NCBI GenBank assembly: GCA_030591625.1
Contig: JAUVAR010000134.1
Span: 1 to 7,146, forward strand
DNA length: 7,146 bases
Source of the DNA: Candidatus Zixiibacteriota bacterium
Lineage (GTDB): Bacteria; Zixibacteria; MSB-5A5; GN15; FEB-12
Reading direction: 5' to 3'
A program made the position numbers and the translations under genes. Positions within the stretch are counted from its first letter, which is position 1, and every line of letters starts with the position of its first letter. The notes under the pieces were generated by a model, which did not search any database, was not told where the DNA came from, and worked only from the letters and a program-made list of their open reading frames with translations. Positions 1-5,364 of the stretch are shown here, piece after piece.

Positions 1-365
1 ACCTGCGGTGAAATATAATAAATAACTTTGATCCCAAGTTTTTTGACCTCTTTGGCAAGCCTCAGATTAAACCCCGGATAATCAACCAACAACACGGCCG
101 ATGGCCGCCTTGTTTTTATCTCATTCAGACAAGTATGAAAAAGTTTCCTGAAATACAAAAACCGTTTTGCTACTTCCCAAAAACCGATCACTGCCAAATC
201 GGATGGTTCCGCAAACTGTTCCTGTCCGAGTTCGGCAAGACGTTTCCCTCCCAAACCGAACAGTTCTAATTCGGGACGTTTATCTTTGAGTGCGGATATA
301 AGACGACTGGCCGCATTATCCCCCGAAGGTTCGCCTGCCGATATGAACAACGACTCCGGTTTCAT
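1..365 (-). CDS. lpxB: Lipid-A-disaccharide synthase LpxB, N-terminal 121 codons (runs off window)
   Basis: LpxB is a GT19 glycosyltransferase at the inner membrane. It joins UDP-2,3-diacylglucosamine to 2,3-diacylglucosamine-1-phosphate, giving the lipid A disaccharide and UDP. Translating the minus strand from ATG at 365 gives an open frame to the window edge. It shows the family landmarks in order: an N-terminal strand leading into GEPSGD (residues 11-16, the usual GExSGD), FGLGG (36-40, the usual GIGG), EPSDLAVIGFWEV (53-65, the usual ELAVMGxxEV), VDYPGFNLRLAK (94-105) and YYISPQ (116-121, the usual HYVSPxVWAW). The catalytic and UDP-binding C-terminal two thirds lie outside the window. 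The ATG directly follows the TAA of the upstream dehydrogenase gene with no spacer (TAAATG), so the two are very probably translationally coupled. A GGAG lies about 15 nt upstream inside the preceding gene, rather far for an optimal ribosome binding site. Confidence 0.96.
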   Translation of the reverse strand, partial: MKPESLFISAGEPSGDNAASRLISALKDKRPELELFGLGGKRLAELGQEQFAEPSDLAVIGFWEVAKRFLYFRKLFHTCLNEIKTRRPSAVLLVDYPGFNLRLAKEVKKLGIKVIYYISPQ

Positions 366-1358
366 TTATGCCGGTTCAGACTCCAACATTCGGTCGATAG
401 ACTCTATCCCAATGCGCTTCACCTCAAGGGCGATACGTAGCGCCTCGGTAGCTTCTTCTAAAGTGACCGCAGGTTTTCGATCTCCTGCTACTGCATCTAA
501 GAACGCCGTCAACTCAGCTCCGAGCATATCCTGACCATTGTCTGCTTTCTTGCGGTACAAAATTTCCTTACCCGATTTACCAAGCGGGATGCGCATCCCC
601 GGCTCATCGGTTGAGCCCGCGAGCGAATAAATATCGGCCTGCTTTGAGGCAAGGTCCAAAGAATAATATCCAGACTTTTGGAAAATACGTAACTTCCGCA
701 TCGGCTTTAGCGAAATTCGTGATGATGTTAAATTTGCAACGGCACCATTCTCGAATGTTAATCGTGCGTTTGCAATATCTGCCTGCTCGGAAATTACTGC
801 AACCGCCGACGCCTGTATATCGACAACTTTTGAACCTGTAAACATCAGAACCAAATCGATATCATGAATCATCAAATCGAGTACCACCGCAACGTCTGTC
901 CCCCGCGGATCAAACGAAGCCATCCGGTGCGCCTCGACAAAAGAAGGTCGTATATCCAATTCAGCGAGCGACAAAACTGCTGGATTAAAACGTTCAATCT
1001 GACCAACTGTAACAGTCACACCTTTCGACTGAGCGAACGAGACAAGCTTGTTTGCTTCGTCGATTGTAGCAGTGATCGGTTTCTCGATCAAACAATGTAT
1101 CCCTCGTTCTATAAAGAACGACGCTACATCGTAATGAGCCTTAGTTGTCACAACGATTGAAACCGCATCGCAACTGTCGGCTACTTCTTCGAGTGTTGCG
1201 AAAGATTTCACGCCATATACAGACGCGAATTTATCTCGTTTTTCTGAGTCGATATCGTAGCATCCGATTAGCTCGGAGCGTTCTATTTGCGAGAGCCATT
1301 TCAGATGGTGCCTTCCCAGCGAGCCAACACCAACTACGGCCGTTTTGATTTTATTCAC
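366..1358 (-). CDS. Gfo/Idh/MocA-family NAD(P)-dependent dehydrogenase in the lpx operon, possibly GnnA-like
   Basis: This is a 330-residue cytoplasmic oxidoreductase, the usual size for the Gfo/Idh/MocA family. The N-terminal Rossmann fold has the dinucleotide loop GVGSLGRHH (residues 10-18) and an acidic CYDID after beta-2 (33-37). The family EKP signature is at 92-94, with Lys93 the expected catalytic lysine. GQIERFNP (119-126) and DLMIHDID (161-168, with the conserved His165) follow, and the remainder is the alpha/beta substrate domain. The start is a GTG. AGGAG at 1377-1373 is the only good ribosome binding site but lies about 14 nt away, and no better in-frame start exists. The gene abuts lpxB. 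In Acidithiobacillus and Leptospira, GnnA of this family oxidises the 3-OH of UDP-GlcNAc so that GnnB can aminate it before LpxA acts. The position between lpxA and lpxB suggests such a role, but no GnnB aminotransferase is visible, so substrate and product are inference. Another nucleotide-sugar dehydrogenase role is possible. Confidence 0.85.
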   Translation of the reverse strand: MNKIKTAVVGVGSLGRHHLKWLSQIERSELIGCYDIDSEKRDKFASVYGVKSFATLEEVADSCDAVSIVVTTKAHYDVASFFIERGIHCLIEKPITATIDEANKLVSFAQSKGVTVTVGQIERFNPAVLSLAELDIRPSFVEAHRMASFDPRGTDVAVVLDLMIHDIDLVLMFTGSKVVDIQASAVAVISEQADIANARLTFENGAVANLTSSRISLKPMRKLRIFQKSGYYSLDLASKQADIYSLAGSTDEPGMRIPLGKSGKEILYRKKADNGQDMLGAELTAFLDAVAGDRKPAVTLEEATEALRIALEVKRIGIESIDRMLESEPA

Positions 1359-1366
1359 GAGTAGAG

Positions 1367-1567
1367 TCAGGTCTCCTGTGCATTTCCGAAGTTTATTGTA
1401 ACTTTAAAGATAACAGACTGCCCCCCGAAGATAAAGCGGTAAATATCGGTGATATATAGTAGGGCGGGTGCGCGATTCGGACCCGCCATCCTTATTGAGA
1501 ATGTGAACTCAACTGGCAGTCCTGAAGACAGGTCTTCCCAAAACTCACTTGACATGAAAGACAGTCC
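1367..1567 (-). other. Open in-frame continuation of the PorV-like gene beyond its TAG stop
   Basis: After the TAG at 1570-1568 the same frame stays open for 66 codons and closes with TGA at 1369-1367. The conceptual peptide is beta-rich. It includes LPVEFTFSIRM and a near-ideal alternating hairpin, YITDIYRFIFGGQ followed by SVIFKVTINFG, which resembles the last two strands of an outer-membrane barrel. If this belonged to the upstream gene, the protein would have about 455 residues and the gap to the GTG of the next gene would shrink from 209 bp to 8 bp, typical operon spacing. An internal ATG at 1555 could start a 62-residue peptide with a weak AGGGA upstream, but it would lack a signal peptide. 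Against coding: residue 388 is already a plausible end for a PorV-type barrel, and a 7-bp inverted repeat lies inside. I am undecided between a broken gene tail and a fortuitous open frame. Confidence 0.45.
1463..1487. repeat. 7-bp perfect inverted repeat (possible stem-loop)
   Basis: The arms GGCGGGT (1463-1469) and ACCCGCC (1481-1487) are perfectly complementary around an 11-nt loop, giving a GC-rich stem in otherwise AT-rich surroundings. It lies between the PorV-like gene stop and the dehydrogenase start. Neither strand has a T-run after the stem, so it is not a standard intrinsic terminator. It could be an mRNA stem that separates expression of the two genes, or an accident of codons if the region is coding. 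Confidence 0.4.
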
Positions 1568-2734
1568 CTACATCGACAACGTCAATCCAAAGAAATCAGC
1601 CCCTTCTAACCTTGATGATCCAGGTTCAAAAATGTGCGCATAGTCAATTCGCAGATTTAGATTGTTTCGCAAGTTGCTTAAGAAATTGCCAGTCGGCTTT
1701 TTTTCTCCTGATTTTTCTCTACTCTTCCCACCACGCAACCCTAAAGGCGAGAACCCCAACCCTAATGTCTTAACTCTTTCATCATTGATCTTGAAACTCC
1801 CTAACCGAGCGTATAGAGCCTGGCGTACTCCAAGTTCCAGCCCAAAGTTTAGGTCATTTACAGTTGTATAGTACCTATCATAATTGTTATAGTTCCACGA
1901 TATTACATATTGCGACGACGTCTGCTGGCCGAACGAAAATGCCGCTTCCCAGAGTACTTTTCCCGCCCGCAATTTAGTCAGGCTCAGCATCGCCCCGACA
2001 TAAGTTAGAAGGTCGCTTGATGGTGATTGAGGGTAATACCCCTTATCTTCAATATCGATCCGAGAGGAAACCCCCAACCTGAACTTAGAACAGACCCCAT
2101 CGCAATCAGCATGATCGTCAATCGTCCCATCAAGTGGCACTTCAACCAGAAAACCGAAATCAGGAATCTTCTTACTCTGCTCGTTCCCATTATAGATACT
2201 TACCAGATTCTTGAAAGAGTAGCCGATTGACGCTTTGTAGTTCTTCCCAAAAGACAGACTCACCGAATACTGATCCACATAATTTCTGGTTACCGACGAA
2301 TCTGGAGTCCCAATGATTGAATAAGAAAGATCGTGACTCCTACCAAAGGCCACTACAACCGAAAGGTTTGGCGACGACTCATTCGCCAGCCGAGTAAGAT
2401 TGACTGCCACCAACCCAGATCTGGTGCTGCCTTTATCATATGTAACCGGATTCCCATAGATATTGGTATTACTTTCTATAAAGTTCGAGTACTTAGTAGA
2501 AGGCGTTACTATGTAACTCATACTAATCAGATCAAAGTCAGATAACCCAAGTGTCGCTGGATTTATGTATACACCACCTTGATCTGCCATCGCAACGCCA
2601 CTCCCACCCATACCAAGTGAGCGTACAGACGGATTAAGATTATATATTGACTCCCCATTCCAAATAGTTTCAGCCCAACCAGATGAAGCCAGCAGCACAC
2701 TACCAATTATTATCGTTAATACAACCCGTCTCAT
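1568..2734 (-). CDS. PorV/UPF0164-like outer-membrane beta-barrel protein
   Basis: This is a 388-residue exported protein. A signal peptide is visible: MRR, a hydrophobic core VVLTIIIGSVLLASSGWA, and probable cleavage after Ala21. The mature N-terminus carries SVRSLGMGGSGVAMAD followed by GGVYINPATLGL (about 36-64), the pattern of PorV, PorQ and UPF0164 proteins, which are FadL-like barrels with the consensus RSLGMGGAGVA...NPA.L. The rest is alternating polar/hydrophobic strands with aromatic girdles, a loop with Cys211 and Cys215, and a basic Lys/Arg/Gly-rich loop (about 333-349). The final DYAHIF...DFFGLTLSM strand pair is typical of the family end. The ATG has AGGGAG about 8 nt upstream and a good promoter further up. 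The gene interrupts the lpx cluster between lpxA and the dehydrogenase. Its function is unknown; PorV in Bacteroidetes is a type IX secretion component, but I do not claim that here. The stop is TAG and the frame stays open behind it, so the C-terminus may be truncated. Confidence 0.75.
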   Translation of the reverse strand: MRRVVLTIIIGSVLLASSGWAETIWNGESIYNLNPSVRSLGMGGSGVAMADQGGVYINPATLGLSDFDLISMSYIVTPSTKYSNFIESNTNIYGNPVTYDKGSTRSGLVAVNLTRLANESSPNLSVVVAFGRSHDLSYSIIGTPDSSVTRNYVDQYSVSLSFGKNYKASIGYSFKNLVSIYNGNEQSKKIPDFGFLVEVPLDGTIDDHADCDGVCSKFRLGVSSRIDIEDKGYYPQSPSSDLLTYVGAMLSLTKLRAGKVLWEAAFSFGQQTSSQYVISWNYNNYDRYYTTVNDLNFGLELGVRQALYARLGSFKINDERVKTLGLGFSPLGLRGGKSREKSGEKKPTGNFLSNLRNNLNLRIDYAHIFEPGSSRLEGADFFGLTLSM

Positions 2735-2773
2735 ATCCTATTCTCCCTAAATCAACCCTGTCTCAACAAAGGT

Positions 2774-2802
2774 AGAATACGCAATATTAGACAATCTGTC
2801 AA
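2774..2802 (-). promoter_or_regulatory. Sigma-70-type promoter for the PorV-like gene
   Basis: On the minus strand, a perfect -35 TTGACA (2802-2797) is followed after exactly 17 nt by the -10-like TATTCT (2779-2774, four of six consensus matches). Transcription would start near 2767, leaving a leader of about 33 nt that contains the AGGGAG ribosome binding site. The PorV-like gene, and perhaps the dehydrogenase and lpxB behind it, can therefore be transcribed independently of lpxC-fabZ-lpxA. Confidence 0.6.
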
Positions 2803-2910
2803 CTATCACCGGGTAACAATAGATTTTGATATTAACTGAATCTGTAGCGGTAACTGTTGTGGGCATGCTACGCCACTACTGGCTTTGGAAACAACGCGAA
2901 GCGGAATAAT

Positions 2911-2923
2911 CACCCTTAGGGTG
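2911..2923. repeat. 13-bp palindrome just behind lpxA
   Basis: CACCCT (2911-2916) and AGGGTG (2918-2923) are reverse complements around one central base, two bases after the lpxA stop codon. In RNA it would fold into a short stem with a 3-nt loop. The sequence that follows on the minus strand is only moderately T-rich, so it is at best a weak terminator. It may instead stabilise the 3' end of an lpxC-fabZ-lpxA transcript or be a protein-binding site. The rest of the 191-bp gap (2735-2925) holds the porV-like promoter and nothing else that I recognise. Confidence 0.4.
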
Positions 2924-2925
2924 TG

Positions 2926-3699
2926 TTACTTCACAATCCCTCGCTCGGAGCGTGCAATGAAATCCAACAACACCGCAATCTCCGGAATAATCTCAAACTC
3001 ATCCTTTACACGGTCAACCGCCTGAGTCGTGTTCAGCTTCGAGAAAAACATAATCTTGAAAACTTTCTCAAGCTTCTTAACAGCATCAACATCAAAACCA
3101 CGACGTTTCAGCCCGACCGAATTAATCCCAACAACTCTCAATGGATAACCACCAATTAGAGCATACGGTACGATATCCTGTTGAACTCTGAAACCTCCAC
3201 CGATCATACAATGCGCCCCAATCTTAACAAACTGATGTACCGGAAGCACCCCACCCAAAATCGCATAATCATCTACTTCAATATGTCCGGCCAGATTAAC
3301 CGAGTTTGCCATAATAACATTGTTGCCAATAATACAATCATGCGCCACATGCGCATACGCCATTATCAAACAATCTTTTCCAATCGATGTTTCCCCATGT
3401 GCAACAGTCCCACGGTTGATAGTTGCATATTCACGCACCGTAGTATTATCACCGACAATAGCTTTTGTTTTCTCTCCGCCAAACTTAAGGTCCTGTGGAC
3501 GAGTCCCTATAACCGCACCATGATGTACCTGTACTCCGGTTCCAAGAACTGCTCCTTCGCCAAGCAGAGCATTTGCACCAATAACAGAACGATCACCAAT
3601 CGTCACACCTTGTTCAATAATTGTATTCGGCCCAACTGTCACATCGTTGCCAAGCTCCGCTTTGGGAGATATAATTGCAGTGGTATGAATTTCGCTCAT
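2926..3699 (-). CDS. lpxA: UDP-N-acetylglucosamine acyltransferase LpxA
   Basis: LpxA performs the first step of lipid A synthesis, transferring a 3-hydroxyacyl chain from ACP to the 3 position of UDP-GlcNAc (or its 3-amino analogue) in the cytoplasm. At 257 residues it matches the family length (E. coli 262). The first two thirds are hexapeptide repeats forming a left-handed beta-helix. Residues 65-80 match the GxxNQDLKYxGE loop of E. coli as GTRPQDLKFGGEKT. The catalytic motif AHVAHDC carries His117 and His120, aligning with E. coli His122 and the catalytic His125. IGGGFRVQQD (166-175) aligns with the acyl-chain ruler region, with Gly168 at the position of E. coli Gly173. GLKRRGF (196-202) opens the helical C-terminal domain. 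The ATG overlaps the stop of lpxC-fabZ by four bases (ATGA), showing translational coupling. The stop is TAA. Confidence 0.97.
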   Translation of the reverse strand: MSEIHTTAIISPKAELGNDVTVGPNTIIEQGVTIGDRSVIGANALLGEGAVLGTGVQVHHGAVIGTRPQDLKFGGEKTKAIVGDNTTVREYATINRGTVAHGETSIGKDCLIMAYAHVAHDCIIGNNVIMANSVNLAGHIEVDDYAILGGVLPVHQFVKIGAHCMIGGGFRVQQDIVPYALIGGYPLRVVGINSVGLKRRGFDVDAVKKLEKVFKIMFFSKLNTTQAVDRVKDEFEIIPEIAVLLDFIARSERGIVK

Positions 3700-5087
3700 T
3701 TGTCCACCACCCTTGCCATGAATTCGGCTTCGGTTGTAAGTTTGCCATCGACATACGCTTTAGCAGTCATCCGACAATTGGATCCACGCATAGCTTTCAT
3801 CTCAAGTACCATTCTCAATTGATCACCCGGCATAACAGGGCGGCGGAACTTTGCTTTGTCAATCGACATAAAATAAACAACTTTGGTTTTCGGGTCATCA
3901 ATCGTATGAAGAATCAACATTCCCCCTGCCTGCGCCATCGCTTCAAGAATCAACACACCGGGCATTATAGGATGACCGGGGAAATGCCCCTGAAAGAACG
4001 GCTCGTTGATTGTTACGTTCTTAATAGCAACGACACTCTTCTCAGGAACCAAATCAATTACACGGTCAATCAGCAGTATCGGATACCTGTGCGGCATGAT
4101 CTTCAAAATTGCATTGATATCAAAAAGTGCGCTGCCGTCGCCACTGCCATACTTGCGAGCAATCTTTTTCTTCTTGTACAGTTCACGCATCTTGCGAGCC
4201 AATGCAACGTTCGCTTTATGACCCGAACGCGCCGCCAACACATGCCCTTTGAATGGGACACCTATTAATAAGAGATCACCCAACAAATCGAGTGTTTTGT
4301 GCCTGACCGGCTCATTGTAAAAACGAAGTGGAATATCATTAATAATTCCGGTCTCACCAACAAACGCCTCATCTTTCAAATTGAGTGCTTTCTGAATCCG
4401 ATCAACTTCAATCTGCCCAAGATCGGAATCATAAATCACAACTGCGTTGTCAAGTCCACCACCTTTGATCAGACCTGCTTTCTTAAGCATCTCAACTTCG
4501 GACAAAAAGCAAAACGTGCGTGCAGGTGCGAACTCATCAACAAATTCTTTTTCTAAATTAACAAGCGAGGTATACTGAGTACCAAGTGCAGGATTCTGAT
4601 AGTCGATCATAAATGTAATACGAAGATCATCCGATGGTGTCACCACCAGGTCAACTCCTCGATCAGATTCTGAGTATGACATCGGGGTGTCAATTTCCAG
4701 ATAGAACTTATCTTTGTCCTGATCTTCGATTCCTGCTTCCAGTAATTTTTCGACATAAAGACGTGCCGAGCCATCACCTACCGGCGGTTCATTATTATCC
4801 AGTTCGACAATCATATTGTCAACCTGAAGACCCGCAAAAGTAGCAAGTACATGCTCAACGGTATGAACAGTTGCATCACCATCTGTCAGAGTAGTCCCTC
4901 GGGAAACATCAGAGACATGGTCGATATCTGCGATTACCGATGGATGTCCTTCTATATCGGTGCGAACAAACCTGATCCCATGATCGGGTGGGGCTGGCTT
5001 GAAAGTCATACGGCAATTATTGCCGGTGTGCAGCCCTATTCCTTCCATAGAAATCTCAGCTGCTATAGTGCGTTGTTTTTCGTACAT
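3696..5087 (-). CDS. lpxC-fabZ: Bifunctional UDP-3-O-acyl-GlcNAc deacetylase / 3-hydroxyacyl-ACP dehydratase (LpxC-FabZ fusion)
   Basis: This is one 463-residue chain of two enzymes. Residues 1 to about 308 are LpxC, the zinc deacetylase that commits the pathway to lipid A. GIGLHTG (16-22), TVEHVLA (76-82, with Glu78 and zinc ligand His79), RHKTLDLLGDL (262-272, with zinc ligands His263 and Asp267) and SGHKAN (288-293, with His290 as likely general acid) are all present. A basic linker KKKKIARKYGSGDGS (305-319) leads to FabZ (about 325-463), the hotdog dehydratase of fatty-acid elongation. It shows IMPHRYPILLIDRV (330-343) and GHFPGHPIMPGVLILEAMAQ (367-386), with the catalytic pair His368 and Glu382. 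Both active sites look intact. The fusion is known from Bacteroidetes and relatives; it links two enzymes competing for, or drawing on, 3-hydroxyacyl-ACP. An AGAGG lies 3 nt before the ATG, a short spacing. The TGA stop overlaps the lpxA ATG. Confidence 0.97.
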   Translation of the reverse strand: MYEKQRTIAAEISMEGIGLHTGNNCRMTFKPAPPDHGIRFVRTDIEGHPSVIADIDHVSDVSRGTTLTDGDATVHTVEHVLATFAGLQVDNMIVELDNNEPPVGDGSARLYVEKLLEAGIEDQDKDKFYLEIDTPMSYSESDRGVDLVVTPSDDLRITFMIDYQNPALGTQYTSLVNLEKEFVDEFAPARTFCFLSEVEMLKKAGLIKGGGLDNAVVIYDSDLGQIEVDRIQKALNLKDEAFVGETGIINDIPLRFYNEPVRHKTLDLLGDLLLIGVPFKGHVLAARSGHKANVALARKMRELYKKKKIARKYGSGDGSALFDINAILKIMPHRYPILLIDRVIDLVPEKSVVAIKNVTINEPFFQGHFPGHPIMPGVLILEAMAQAGGMLILHTIDDPKTKVVYFMSIDKAKFRRPVMPGDQLRMVLEMKAMRGSNCRMTAKAYVDGKLTTEAEFMARVVDK

Positions 5088-5116
5088 AAGCCTCTACTAA
5101 ACATCAGTTTGGGCAG

Positions 5117-5145
5117 ATAATAACACAGCAAATTGCCTCATCCAA
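5117..5145 (-). promoter_or_regulatory. Candidate sigma-70 promoter for lpxC-fabZ-lpxA
   Basis: On the minus strand, TTGGAT (5145-5140, three of six matches to the -35 box) is followed after 17 nt by TATTAT (5122-5117, five of six matches to the -10 box). A run of seven A residues (minus strand, 5156-5150) sits just upstream of the -35 and could act like an UP element. Transcription would start near 5110, giving a leader of about 23 nt before the ATG at 5087. Confidence 0.45.
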
Positions 5146-5210
5146 GCTCTTTTTTTGGGGCAAAGCACCCCGAAAGGGCTTCTCCTCAAAGGCTCTATTA
5201 TCAACATTAT

Positions 5211-5226
5211 GCTCTTGCATAAGAGC
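5211..5226. repeat. Inverted repeat GCTCTT-GCAT-AAGAGC in the divergent intergenic region
   Basis: Two perfect 6-bp arms (5211-5216 and 5221-5226) flank a 4-nt centre. The right half of the element overlaps a possible -35 box (TTGCAT, 5215-5220) for the rightward gene, which is a usual place for an operator. It could equally form a small RNA hairpin. No regulator gene lies in the window. Confidence 0.4.
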
Positions 5227-5242
5227 TAAACTGGACTATATT
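5215..5242 (+). promoter_or_regulatory. Candidate promoter for the rightward dockerin-like gene
   Basis: TTGCAT (5215-5220) and TATATT (5237-5242, five of six matches to the -10 box) are separated by 16 nt. Transcription would start near 5249, leaving a leader of about 115 nt. The -35 match is only three of six, and a separate perfect TTGACA at 5282-5287 lacks a convincing -10 at the right distance, so the assignment is tentative. Confidence 0.35.
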
Positions 5243-5351
5243 AAGGTGTGAAAGTCAAACAGGAACCAAATACTCCTCTGGTTGACACTCACTACCTCAC
5301 AAAATGGATAGACAGCTGAGATAAACTTTCCGCCGGTTCGTCTCAAAATCT

Positions 5352-5356
5352 GGAGG
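5352..5356 (+). promoter_or_regulatory. Ribosome binding site of the dockerin-like gene
   Basis: GGAGG lies 8 nt before the first ATG (5365) and 11 nt before a second, adjacent ATG (5368). The spacing favours the first. The choice changes the protein by only one residue. Confidence 0.7.
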
Positions 5357-5364
5357 GAATCCAA

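Noticed and set aside
3181..3822. A 213-codon plus-strand open frame opposite lpxA and the end of lpxC-fabZ
   Set aside because: The minus-strand genes here have complete family motifs and catalytic residues. The plus-strand frame has no recognisable domain, is rich in Asn, His, Ile and Thr, and is an antisense shadow.
3675..4268. A 197-codon plus-strand open frame opposite lpxC-fabZ
   Set aside because: It lies wholly over the coding strand of intact FabZ and LpxC sequence, shows no domain and has low-quality composition. It is an antisense shadow.
5150..5178. T-run next to GGGG/CCCC hairpins as an intrinsic terminator
   Set aside because: The orientation is wrong. On the plus strand the T-run precedes the stem, and on the minus strand the stem is followed by A residues, so it cannot terminate either way.
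5282..5310. TTGACA at 5282-5287 as the -35 of a plus-strand promoter
   Set aside because: At 17 nt spacing the -10 would be TGGATA, a poor match, and shifting by one to three bases does not improve it. I kept the TATATT-based candidate instead, with low confidence.
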